Below, piece by piece: positions 53,934 to 64,000 of a stretch of 64,000 nucleotides of DNA (the stretch's first letter is position 1; each line of letters starts with the position of its first letter). The position numbers and the translations under genes were made by a program. Where the stretch lies: contig SWDT01000024.1 of the NCBI GenBank assembly GCA_009193035.1, positions 1 to 64,000 on the forward strand. The letters run 5' to 3'. The notes under the pieces are model-generated. The model was not told the origin of the DNA, ran no database searches, and saw only the letters and a program-made list of their open reading frames with translations. The stretch is from Halicephalobus mephisto. Lineage: Eukaryota; Nematoda; Chromadorea; Rhabditida; Panagrolaimidae.

Positions 53934-56372
53934 ATGGACGTAAAAACCCTAGCCCCTCCGGACTCCCTCTACCAAAATGAACATCGGATGAATGCACTCT
54001 CCCCTGCGAGCAGTTTCGATTTTGAAAATAACTACAGTCTGTCCAAGAAATTGGATGAGTTTCGGCATAGTGGAATCGGTTGTGACGTTATATTCATTGT
54101 GGGGGAAGAGAAAGAGGTGAGGATATTTCCAATGATCATAATTTGTCTGTATCCATCTGCTTTTTCCAGAAAGTAAAGGCTCACAAACTTGTCCTTGGTT
54201 GTTGTTCCGATGTCTTCTATGCCATGTTCTTTGGGGCCTTGAGTGATCACGGCCTTAGACATTTCACCAAGCCTCCACCGTCACTTGCCGAAGACGATTC
54301 AGACTCCCTCGACAGCGTCTCGTCCTCAGAAAACTCTGAATGCACTGATTTCGAGGAAAACGAAGATTCTGATGAGCCTTTTTGCAAGAGTCGTGAAGCA
54401 AAAAAACTGACTGAAGTCCCGGTGTCTGCCGATGGCTTCTTCAATGGACTTCAGATTGTTCACGTCCCAGATGTCGCTCCAATCGCATTTAAGATCATGA
54501 TTGACTACATTTACAACGATGTCAAAGGCATCGAAATCAATGATGAAAACGTCATGCACACTCTCTATGCCGGTAAGCTACTTAGTTACAGAGGAAAAAT
54601 GCGCTTATTGACCCTTAGTTCTGATCCAAATAATAGTCTCGCTCGAGTTTAGTATAATAACTGAACTCGAAGTTATTATTTTTCGACAAACAGTTTGTCG
54701 AAAATAAGTTGACATCTTTCTTCAATTTTAAGATATAAAAAGTGTAAAAATATTCAAAATCCAATAACAAATAGTCTCAGAAACGGTGTAGCCGTCATTT
54801 ATGTCGGAGTTAGAACAAAACCAAATTACGTTTTTTAAACACTTAGATATATTGATAATTCCATCAATCTCCTGATTTCAGCAAAAAAATACGATATCCG
54901 TCAACTGGTAGGAGCCTGTGTTCGTTTCCTTCTGAATGGACTAACTGCCAGTAACGCTGTCTGTCTTCTGGCCCAAGCTAGACTCTTTGAAGAGGAAATG
55001 TTGCTTCAAAGATGTTTCGAAATGATCGACAAACATACTGATACTGCTCTGGCTCCAGAAAGTAAGGCTTAGAGTAGTTATGGTGGCAAATTACTTCTTT
55101 CAGATGTGACCGATACAGACCAAGTAACCTTGATGGAAGTCCTCAGTCGCTCCCATCTGGACCCTTCGAGTGAGCTCGTCGTCTTCAGAGCAGCCCAAGC
55201 CTGGGCAGAAGCTGAATGTGAACGTCAAGAACTGGCTCCAACAGTCGAGAACTTGAGAGAGGTCTTAGGACCGGCACTGAAACTAATCAGATTCCCTCTC
55301 ATGGACGTCAATGAATTCGGCCAAGCAGGTTGGATTTATTTTTGCTAGATCCAGAAGGAAACATGACTTTCAGCAAGTTCCGCGATTTTGACTTTTGAGG
55401 AAATCGCCGAAGTCTTTCTCCATCTGACGGTAAAACCTCGTCCGATCTGCAGATATTCCACGGGATTCCGCTGCTCCGGAAGATCCAAGCATATTGTTGA
55501 AAGATTCACGTCTCTTGCTTCCAAAAGATGCACTAGAAGAGAAAACAAAATTTGGTAAGGTTCATCTAACTGTTTTGAGTAGCAGCAAGTTTTTAGTTTC
55601 ACAACGGATCGAGACATTTACGTTCGCGGGTTCGGCATCTACGGAATAATCCCTGTCGCTAAAGCTCATCTCGGGATGGGAGAAGAAAAAATGACATCTG
55701 ACTGGAATTGCCAGGTCGAGATGCAGGTAGCTAAACTTCTCACTTGTCTTGATGTTACGAAATCCAATTGTTTCAGCTAGCCACTGTTGCTGATCCTTGT
55801 CAATATGGAACGTCAACTTCCATTTTCGCGACCAACTCAGTCTTTCTTCAAGGTCCCATCGGGGATCCTACACCTATTGTTGCCTATTTTGCCGAACCAG
55901 TTTACTGCCACGCCAATGTCACCTACATGGCTTCTATCCGATTTGTGGTAAGAGTTTGAGTTCCTCATCCGCGACAGATGTTATGATCGCTAGGATAGTG
56001 TCTGAAAGGAACGATTTTTTGAATTTCTCAATCACTATCCAAGATCGGCACAACAGTAGATATTGTCTAAATAGTGATTAAAAAGGAACAAGCTCCAGTT
56101 TCATAGACACTATCCATCTTCACTTTGTTGATGCGTTTACCGTAGCCACGGAATCGGGTAACTAATAACTACAAATTTTCCAGGGTGAGAATGCAGTCCA
56201 AACCTACCAAGGCAAGGACGGACAAGATGCTGTCACTGTCGATCTCCCCTACGATCAGCAGATAACGTTTAAATTCCAAAGTTTCCGTAACTCCTATGGA
56301 AACGACGATGGTGGTAAGCAAGAAGGCCAGATCCCTTCCCTCCACTTTTATTGCCAATGGCCGATCGAATGA
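53934..56372 (+). CDS. BTB-BACK-PHR domain protein (BTBD1/2/3/6-like)
   Basis: Substrate adaptor type of Cullin-3 ubiquitin ligases. Exons: 53934-54116, 54170-54572, 54882-55061, 55104-55328, 55374-55554, 55597-55726, 55777-55947 and 56184-56372, giving 553 aa. BTB: GCDVIFIVGEEKE, KVKAHKLVLGCCSDVFYAMFFG, then VHVPDVAPIAFKIMIDYIY. Between these halves sits an insert of about 65 residues, acidic and Ser-rich (LAEDDSDSLDSVSSSENSE). BACK: KKYDIRQLVGACVRFL, SRSHLDPSSELVVFRAAQAW. PHR: FTTDRDIYVRGFGIYG, YMASIRFV, with the C-terminal FHFYCQW-like LHFYCQWPIE. The acidic insert looks phosphorylatable (casein-kinase-2-like sites). Intron 55948-56183 holds a GGATAGTGTCT element. Confidence 0.92.
55992..56115. 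mobile_element. Short inverted-repeat element, GGATAGTGTCT family (BTB gene intron)
   Basis: Starts aggatagtgtctgaaag and ends agacactatcca, with internal inverted copies (cactatcc at about 56032). About 123 bp, non-coding, almost filling the intron 55948-56183. Confidence 0.6.
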
Positions 56373-57018
56373 GCTAGCTAGACACAAACAGTGTCTCTTC
56401 GACAAATACTGTGTGTAAATACGATTGAACTGATGTAAAAACGACACCTCATCATCTTATTAGAGTTGGTGTATCCTGAGTCTACAAGTTTTCGGATTAC
56501 AAAATGTTAAATTCCGTAATGCACGATATTCTGAAAAGTCCAAATTTGAAACTGTTCTGATTCGGCGGATATAGAACGGATTTTCACAATTCTTTTTTTA
56601 TTAAGGTTAGATAGGTCAGTCATTTCGTTTACGATCGAAAAATACTGCAAAATCAAATATTTTTTAAATATAAAAATCTTTCGTAAGTTGTGGAACAGAA
56701 CACCAAAGCTTGGGAGTTCTCTTTTCGAAATAAGGTGAAATCCTTGAATTTTAAATTTTCTTCAAAAATCTCTTCGTTTTTATAATTTATCTTATTAAAC
56801 GAAATGACAAACCCATTGAAATTGGATAAAAAAGAATTAAGAAAATCCATTAAATATTCGCTAAATCAGAGTGACTTCAAATTCGACACTTTTGGAACAT
56901 CCTGTAATTTGGAAAATAAAATAAAGTTGAATTGTTGCGTTTATATTGAACATTTGTTGGTTTACAAATTGTTACTTTTATTCCATGATGAGTTTTTAAA
57001 GTTATCAAATCAAGGACA
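56373..57018. other. Intergenic region with family B element
   Basis: 645 bp between the BTB and PEX12 genes on the same strand. More than half is an inverted-repeat element (about 56525-56895). The rest should hold the BTB 3' UTR and PEX12 leader. Confidence 0.6.
56525..56895. mobile_element. Inverted-repeat element, family B, between BTB and prx-12 genes
   Basis: Left arm ttcggcggatatagaacgga, right arm the inverted tccattaaatattcgctaaa. Inner ggaacagaacaccaaa matches the copy at 52.4 kb. About 370 bp. Confidence 0.65.
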
Positions 57019-58220
57019 ATGAGTACGGTTCAATCTGGCACATTCCGCGGAGCAGGGGTCATATCTCAGCAAGAAGACACCCTCCCTTCAGTATTCGATA
57101 TATGGGCCCAGCAGAGTCTCTCGGATTCCATCAAACCGGCCCTCAGGCACCTGGTCAAATTCCTCGGGATCTGGTATCCGAAGGAAACTAAAACAACCCA
57201 AAAGTGGCTGGACGAGATTTACTTACTTTTCAGTCTGTTTCTAGAAAATTATTATCTAAACCATTACGGTAGGAATTTTTAACTGTAGAGACTTGGATAT
57301 TAGTGTCTGATTTCAAGGAGGGTCATTTTCTGAAAACTTCTACGGCATGAAACGGGTGACTCCGACCTTAGGCTGTCCTCCACAAGGCCGACAAAAAACA
57401 CGATCTCTCTTCTTCATCTGCGTCTGGCCGTACATCAAGGGCAAGTTGGACGAGCTCCAGACCAAGTTAGCCGAAGTCAGGGAGCACCAAGTAAGGTTCG
57501 CCTTCAGTTAGTTGTTACTAGTCCTTTGCAGAGAACGAAATTTGCTTCTTTCTTCCTGAAGTACTACCCCTACTTCAAATCAGCTCTCACTGGTGCCATA
57601 ATCATCTTCCAAATCGCTTACATCTTCAATTATTCCAGTACTCCTCATCCATATCTCTGGTTGTCCGGTGTCAGGTTGGAGAAGTTGACTCCTAAAGATC
57701 TGCTGAAGTTCCAGAGCATCCCGTTGCATCTCCAGGATTCATCGTAGGAACTTGTATAGAATTAAGAAATATAACTACTAGATTTAGATTGACAACGAGA
57801 TTCTGGAGGTTCATAATTTCCATCCCATCGGTTTTCGGACGGCTATTCACTTACGGTCTTTTCTTCGTTCAATTTTTGGAGTTCTTTTATTCTTCTGATG
57901 CTGCCAAGGAACTCAGCACTGCTCATGCCAGACAGACATCCCCTGTTCATCCAGCAAAGGTGGACCTCAAACTGATAATATTGGACTTTCTTTGAAAAAC
58001 TTATTTTTAGAAGATCACTGAGATCGAGGTGCTCACAATGGAAGTGGACAAGTGCCCCCTTTGTTACCGTCGGAGAATCAACGACACCGTCTTGGCCGTC
58101 TCTGGGTACATCTTCTGCTACAGCTGCATCGATACCTACGTAAGAAGAGAAGGGATCTGTCCAATCACTTTCCTTCCGGCGACGACCAATGAGCTTGTCA
58201 GATTATACAATGCAAATTAA
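57019..58220 (+). CDS. prx-12: Peroxin PEX12, peroxisome RING ubiquitin ligase
   Basis: Subunit of the PEX2-PEX10-PEX12 ubiquitin ligase in the peroxisomal membrane that recycles the PEX5 import receptor. Exons: 57019-57268, 57318-57490, 57532-57743, 57788-57959 and 58011-58220, giving 338 aa, close to the family's usual length. N-terminal Pex2/Pex12 domain: PSVFDIWAQQSLSDSIKPAL, YYLNHYGGSFSENFYGMKR. Several membrane stretches (SALTGAIIIFQIAYIF; SVFGRLFTYGLFFVQFLEFF). C-terminal partial RING: CPLCYRRRINDTVLAVSGYIFCYSCIDTYV, CPIT; it lacks the full set of zinc ligands, as is normal for PEX12. All introns are short. Confidence 0.95.
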
Positions 58221-58233
58221 GGAACAACTGATT

Positions 58234-58433
58234 GTTGAGCTTTGGTCCCGACACAGATAGTGGTCTCACCGGTTCTAATGTTGTTCCCAATGATTTCCGA
58301 AAACTTCCCGGCTAGTTTTACTTATACTCATTTCTATACATTTGCTAACATATACAAAACTAAAAATAGATCCGGAAATAATTCGAAATGACGTTAGAAG
58401 TCAATTCATAATTCGTGTCAGGACCAAAGTTGA
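58234..58433. mobile_element. MITE-like element, family A, downstream of prx-12
   Basis: Left end ttgagctttggtcccgacac, right end the inverted cgtgtcaggaccaaagttga: a near-perfect terminal inverted repeat. About 200 bp, non-coding. Confidence 0.75.
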
Positions 58434-59171
58434 ACTAGTTGATTTTTTTTTAACTAGAGCACCTCAACGGGAGTAATAAAATATAAAATTATTTTATGAT
58501 TATCATTGTTCAAAAAAGCTAGAAGTTACACGATGACAGATCTACTTGCACACAAGAAGATCACAAGGAGGTCACAAGTGGATCGGGTTAACATTCAATA
58601 ACCGTGGGTCAACATACTTTTTCTCAGGAAGGAAGCAGCTTCGAACTTGATTTTGTTCTCAAGTACACTCAAGCAACTTCGAAGATTGTTAGTTTTTTAA
58701 ATAAATAACTTATTATAACTAATTTCTTCATTCGGAATTTAGAATAATTTTTTAACCAAAAATCAGAACTTTTTCTCTGATCTGTATCATTGGCCAGGAG
58801 CCAGCGACTTTCCGAAACACCTGAAAAACCGGATTGAATCTGTCTCGCGACCGGAGGAAATCCGGAAGCCTCGGGAATCGAGTTCGCGCTTGTGTCAACG
58901 CGTTCCTTGACAAAGACTGGGTGAACGACGTAAAGACGTCGAGAGTCCGATTCCGTCAACAATGAGTCCTGGAGCAATTTCTGTTGACTGATATAACTAA
59001 CTTATTCATTTTACTTTCATTCAAGAAAAAACTAGGAACGTCAGACATTGACACAATCAATTTGAGGACCAATTGTCAGAGTAGCCAACGGGGCGGATTC
59101 CTAATTTTCGCAAAAATCGATTGTGCAGAGTTTAGGCTTCTGGTCTTAGTTGAGAGCAATGGATCGACTTC

Positions 59172-59342
59172 TTCAACCTTGGTCCTAACACGAACGGTTT
59201 TTACTGTCTCTAACACTAGTTTCGATCGATTCTGGATCCATTTTTGGTCATTCTTATGTCTTTTTCTATCTTTTGAAAACAATTCCAAAACTATCAAAAT
59301 TAACAAAAATTATTTTATTTTTCTTGTCAGAACCAAAGTCAA
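59172..59342. mobile_element. MITE-like element, family A, upstream of otopetrin gene
   Basis: Left end ttcaaccttggtcctaacac, right end the inverted cttgtcagaaccaaagtcaa. About 170 bp. Confidence 0.65.
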
Positions 59343-60035
59343 ATACCAATCTGTTCCTGAAATAAATTGCTATATTGAGATTTTTGTGTAATTAGTTCCG
59401 AGTTACTCTGCAGATGAACAGTAAAATAAAAACCTCACGATAAGCTAAAAATATTCTCGGAATTTATTTTTACCTCGTCAAATAATAAACTTAATCTTAT
59501 TATAACTGAGTTTTCGGGTTTTGCGGTTATAAAATATTTAATCGAGTTCCATTGAATTATTTCTTTTCTTTGAAAAGCTTATCCGACAACGTGTAAAACC
59601 AGTTTTCTTGACGAGAATTGCTCTCTCGAGGTAGTAACCAGGAAAAGCAAGTTCAAGGGTTACTTGTCGTTCTCGACTTGTCAACAACCAGCTTCATGAA
59701 TAATTTTAGACATTTGAGTAATTTTACTACTGATTTCAAAATTGCTTAATCAGTTTGAAATAATTTTTTCTGGAATATTCATAGTAAATCCTTCAAATTT
59801 TCGTAAAAAATTTGTTTTTTTCTCACGAATTCTTTGATATTTATCAGTGTCATAAAGTAGTTGAATTTGAAGGTTTGAAATTATTCATGTTCGTCACTGA
59901 GTTCCTTATCAACGGTTTCACCCTCAGTAATCTGTAAAAATATCAATATTTTTCAATAATACAGATTAAATTTCGGATAGTATTTAAACCGTTTCCAAAT
60001 TGTCATTTTCGTGATCTTCGAGATTTCAGGACATC

Positions 60036-63000
60036 ATGGGTGACGACGACCAGCTTGTCAATCAGGACTCCGCTACTCCTATTTCGGTCATCAGTGGATC
60101 GACTTCCGTTTGTGAACTCGAAATTCCTTGTTCTTCAGAAGGCAACCAGCGTCGGAGAGAAATGGTTGTGGATCCTTGTTTCTTGGCAGGAAAGCCAACT
60201 GTCATCAACTGTAATCCAGATGTCGCTCCTCAAATCACTCACAGTAAGTTTTCTGGATTAATAGTAATTGCTTAAAATATCAAATAATTAAAATTTTTGG
60301 AATGTAAAAATATATTAAAAATTTTTGTTGCGAGAATTTTTGATTTTGTTGTTCTTTGATCGCTTATTTCAAAAATTTTTGAATTAAAATGATTCTCTAT
60401 TTAATTCTAAAAATTAGAACAAATCTAAAATAATTAAAAATACGTAAATAACTATCGAACAATGGTAAAAATTGACCAGAAACTTCCGGAACGAAAAATG
60501 ATGGATTTTTGAATTTACGAAATACGTCAATTTGTGAATTCTTCAAAAATGGACTCCAGTCGACTGATATGTAAAATTAAATATGATTTCTATTCAAGAC
60601 CAGACGAAAAACCTTCCAAAAGAGTGTTTTTGGTCCGAGGGGAAACCATAAACATGTAATTTTAACTCTCAAACAAATCGGATTCATTTTTTAAATAAGT
60701 ATTAAATCGTATTTTTTAAATTTAGTAATTTTACAATTGGATTTCTTCAGGAAGTCCTCCAATCGGAAGGCTGGACTCCATTGGTAGCAGTTCCTACTAC
60801 TACACCGAGTTTCCAGAACGTTGCTGGCCTGACAATCCTTCTGCATGGTACTTGTTCGTTATCCCATTAATGACTAATTCCACCGATTTAGCAGTCACTT
60901 TTACTCTCTCCTGACCTCCATGTACGCCCTCGTCGCGGTGGTCTTCGCCATTGTGATTGAGCTTTCACAGGAGTTCACCCCCGACGAATGGTTCGCTGAA
61001 ACTGTAAGTCACAGATTTCTGGATACAGTAAGATTAATTAAGTTTGCTTCAGATGTTCTATACTTACATGTACGGAGCAGGATTAGCCTTTTTGTTCTAC
61101 TGCTATCTGTTCATGATCCACCCAACTTGGTACAATCTCCTCCTCAGGTACTTCCACGACAAGGGCTGGCTCGGCAACTACAAGGTACGCTTTCAAACAA
61201 TAACTAAATTAGTTTACTTTGGTCCTGGCACGAATAATAATCATTCTGCTACAGTTTTCACTGATTTCTAAATATTTTTTCCAAATTTTTAAATATTCAA
61301 TAGATAGAGCAAGGATCAGCTACAGTTCAAAAAGGTTTGTCGACAAATAGTAACTCTAAAGCAAGTTGTGGCAAGGAGATTAAATAAAACCATTATCCGT
61401 GTCAATATCAAAGTAGAAAAATTGAGTCTTTTTTGTCAAGTGATCTGTAATTTTATAATTTCTTTCAGAAAAAAATAATAATCCCAACAAGTCACACCGG
61501 GAAAGGAGCCGGGTCCCTGTATCTCAGACTCGGGACTTTGTGTAAGATTGGTTTTTGCCTCCCAATGAAACAAACCTTGATTGTTTCAGTTTTCGGCTCG
61601 ATAGGAATCGTCCTGTTTGGGTTGGAGACCTTCATGTGTCACTCCGACTACAAGTGCCAAACTTATCAACTTGTCAATTTATTTTTTGCAGGATTATTCA
61701 CCTTTGTTCAAATGCACTTTCTATTTTGTAATTCGAAAGTAAGTTTAATAGTCTTACTACATATAGCTGGTTACAGAAGGGATATGTTATTAATCGACGT
61801 TTCAGATAGCGATAGTAGGATCCAAGAATCTTGCCAAACTCGGGACGATGCACTTGCTCGCCGTCAACGTCTGGACTTGGTTGAGGTTTGTCCTGGCTAA
61901 GCATTCTGCCAAAGTTAGCAAAACTATCGAGGATGTAAGGATTTCATGGCAAGCAAAAAACAAAACCGCGTTTTAGGATTCCATATATGCAGCGCTCATG
62001 TCCATGGATGCTCCAGATCCCGTTTGTTTTTTTACTTTCTTGTTTCTGCTTATGACGCAGATTCTTCCAGATTGAGTCAAATCTCACGATAACAATCAAT
62101 GCTGCTTCCATGAAGAAAAGTACCGGTAAGATCACTTCATTCCACTATTTCGGAGATTTCGCGACATTCCTAACTACTTGCATAATTGAATATTCTGTGA
62201 TCGGAGCTGCTATCATGTTCGTCATGTGGAGATCCATTGACGAGAATCCGGAGAATCTGACGGTTAGGAAAAAGAAGAAAAGCAAAGTTAGAATCGATTG
62301 CAGGTAGTGTTAATTTAAGCTATAAATGAATACTCGTCTTTTAGTTCATCATCAGGAGGACTTTTCGCTGGAGTGTTGTTCCTAATATGTTCCTTTGTTT
62401 CCATCGGAATCTACTCGTATTTCTATCAGCTCAGCGACAGCAAGGGCGCTACGCTTGTCTTCAGACTGAGCGACATGCTCCTTTTTTGTTTCGCCCTCAT
62501 CGGATGTGTAATCGGGCTTTACAGGTGAAATTACTTTTAATTTGTTTATTAATGTGGAGATTTCAGAATGAGAGTTCTCCAGTACACTCAGACCCATTCC
62601 ACTAACGCTGAATTCTTGGACGAACTACTGTTATTTATTGGACTTCTCGGGGAGTTGATTCACTGCAGTACTGGTTTGATCTGGTGGGTGACTTCCCAAG
62701 TAGAGGAGAGGGAGCAGATGGAAACCTATATGCTTTTCGTTCTGGGAACCAGAATAATCCAAGTGATTTTACAATCGCTTTTTATACTGCTGTCTTCAAG
62801 GTAGGTTTATAACTACAAAAGCCCCTTAAAACTGAACCATTGAATTTTAACTGGAAATTGTTATAACTGTTCATTGCAATCGACAGCGTTTCAGGCTGCG
62901 GTGTCTGAGCATCCTGGCATCAGAGGCTAAACCAGGAAAGCAGTTTGTGACCTTCCTGTTGATCGCAAACGTATCTCTTTTCTTCTTCCATACTCTGGAA

Positions 63001-63354
63001 GGGATGAAATCGGTGTTCGGCGATGCCGTATTCAGCACAAGAACCAAGCCCTACACTATCCTGATCTCGGCAGTAGCTCCACTGACGGTCTTCTACAGAT
63101 TCCACTCCAGTGTCTGTCTCGCCGAGATTTGGAAACACTGTTACAGCATCAAAAACGTCGTGGGATTAGGTTCTCCATCATCTACAGATTCCGGAGATGA
63201 ATCGAAAACCTGCTCCAGTTGCTTATCCGGAAGACCAGGGATCAACAATTGTCGTTCCTCCGAGCACGTCGATAACTCGAATGCCGGTTCAAGAATGATA
63301 GTGCCGAATCTGCCATTGACAATGCCAAGAAGAAGAACCGGGACAGAGCAGTAA
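60036..63354 (+). CDS. Otopetrin-like proton channel
   Basis: Twelve-segment otopetrin (OTOP) family proton-selective channel, 683 aa; several otpl genes exist in nematodes. Exons: 60036-60243, 60751-60847, 60892-61003, 61053-61184, 61469-61541, 61590-61738, 61806-61934, 61977-62021, 62071-62303, 62345-62524, 62567-62800 and 62895-63354, with agreeing phases. An acceptor (gatttcag) ends 7 bp before the ATG, suggesting trans-splicing. Hydrophobic helices: SMYALVAVVFAIVIEL, MFYTYMYGAGLAFLFY, GSIGIVLFGLETFM, LVNLFFAGLFTFVQMHFLFC, MHLLAVNVWTWLRFVL, CIIEYSVIGAAIMFVMW, SSGGLFAGVLFLICSF and others. Family-typical FAGLFTFVQMHFLFCNSKI and a Trp/Arg pair in NVWTWLRF. The last segment region SPLTVFYRFHSS-type ends the channel, with a Ser-rich cytosolic tail. 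The exact orthologue among otpl genes is not assigned. Confidence 0.9.
61213..61417. mobile_element. MITE-like element, family A, in otopetrin intron
   Basis: Left end gtttactttggtcctggcac, right end the inverted ccgtgtcaatatcaaagtag. About 205 bp, nearly filling the intron 61185-61468. Confidence 0.65.
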
Positions 63355-64000
63355 GAAAACCACCACAGGAATATTTTCCTTTGCGATAATTAAAAACTGA
63401 TCTCCTCTTGGGTAAAGTGTTTGCTCAAAATATTTGGCATACTGTAATTTGTAAACTGGTAAGGATTTTAAAATTAGATCAAAATAAACAATGATAAACG
63501 ATATTGAATGAGGACTGGAAAAAATGTGAAAAGTAAGTAAAGTCGAACAAAGACTAAAAACCGAAAATAGTCATGCTGAGTGTTGTGTCGAAAAAACCCT
63601 CGCCCGAATAGTTTTTTTTCAATTAAGGTGGTAAATTGCTTGTGCAACCGGTAAATTAATTTGTTGAAAGACCATTATAACCTTAAGTAAAGCAACAAAG
63701 TGAGATGATAAATTCAATTGATTCTAAACGTTAAATTCCTTGATTATTTCAGTTTTGATATACTGAAAATGCTAAAATCAGTAATATCTAGTATCATTAA
63801 GATTGGTTCTACACTTGATATAGATGCGTTGTCTCCACGACCAGAGATGTCCAGAACACTCGAGACTAAACAGTCCTCTCTCTCTCTCTTTCTCTTTCTT
63901 TCTTTCTTTCTTTCTCTCTTTCTCTCTCTCTTTCTCTCTCTTTCTCTTTCTTTCTCTCTCTTTCTTTTTTTTTCTCTCTCTCCACTGAGGAACCTAAAAG
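63355..64000. other. 3' flank of otopetrin gene
   Basis: AT-rich sequence after the otopetrin stop, ending in a pyrimidine microsatellite. No further gene seen before the window edge. Confidence 0.5.
63873..63982. repeat. CT/CTTT microsatellite
   Basis: About 110 bp of almost pure pyrimidine on the plus strand made of TC and TTTC units. Low complexity; length likely polymorphic and error-prone. Confidence 0.95.

Larger units (their letters stand above)
58221..60035. other. Intergenic region with two MITE-like elements
   Basis: 1.8 kb holding two family A elements (58234-58433 and 59172-59342) and the otopetrin promoter. A 58669-58977 minus-strand open frame of 102 codons is locally richer in GC, but it has no introns, splice signals or recognisable domain, so I do not call it. 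Confidence 0.5.

Noticed and set aside
58669..58977. A 102-codon minus-strand frame, locally GC-rich
   Set aside because: No splice signals, homology or neighbouring exons recognised; could be chance.

Overview
The window looks like a nematode genome, most likely rhabditid. Most genes are cut by short introns (about 44-60 nt) with GTRAGT-like donors and TTTCAG acceptors. Several start codons sit just behind an unpaired TTTCAG-type acceptor, as expected for spliced-leader trans-splicing. The intergenic DNA is AT-rich and full of short inverted-repeat elements. The products include nematode-typical families: an FLP-18 neuropeptide precursor, a DUF229 protein, a CPG4-domain secreted protein, a DEG/ENaC channel and an otopetrin. 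I call 14 genes, plus one doubtful exon.

Layout: 1-1701 (+) is the 3' part of a damaged, catalytically incomplete serine carboxypeptidase. 2559-5136 (-) is an unrecognised 778-residue protein, divergent from coq-8 at 5333-8148 (+). 10548-20467 (+) is a conventional protein kinase C (pkc-2-like) with at least four candidate first coding exons and two alternative last exons. 21339-24395 (+) is a secreted metallo-beta-lactamase-fold protein (swip-10/MBLAC1-like). 27247-29374 (+) is a neuromedin-U-type GPCR. 29592-31503 (-) is poly(A)-binding protein and 31979-33032 (-) is mitochondrial ATP synthase subunit b. 33612-35949 (+) is a DEG/ENaC channel. 36147-37722 (-) is flp-18. 38.2-42.3 kb is a gene-free AT-rich stretch. 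42303-45481 (+) is a DUF229 type II membrane protein. 48477-49201 (+) is a CPG4-like secreted protein. 49826-50677 (-) is a RING-finger protein. 53934-56372 (+) is a BTB-BACK-PHR protein. 57019-58220 (+) is the peroxin PEX12. 60036-63354 (+) is an otopetrin-like proton channel. The window ends in a CT microsatellite.

From memory, pkc-2, flp-18, prx-12, swip-10, pab-2, asb-2 and nmur-3 are X-linked in C. elegans, and asb-2 and nmur-3 carry consecutive names (F02E8.1 and F02E8.2). This suggests an X-type linkage block. Neuronal signalling (PKC, FLP-18 peptides, NMUR receptor, DEG/ENaC, otopetrin, SWIP-10) is a theme, but nothing shows that these genes form one pathway beyond linkage.

The most notable points are an enlarged flp-18 precursor (14 PGV/ILRFG peptides plus one SFVRFG-type peptide), a 355-bp segment in its intron repeated 4.6 kb away, the tandem alternative first and last exons of pkc-2, a carboxypeptidase lacking its catalytic Asp and His, two probable CC-to-C sequence errors in the poly(A)-binding protein gene, and at least three families of short inverted-repeat elements.
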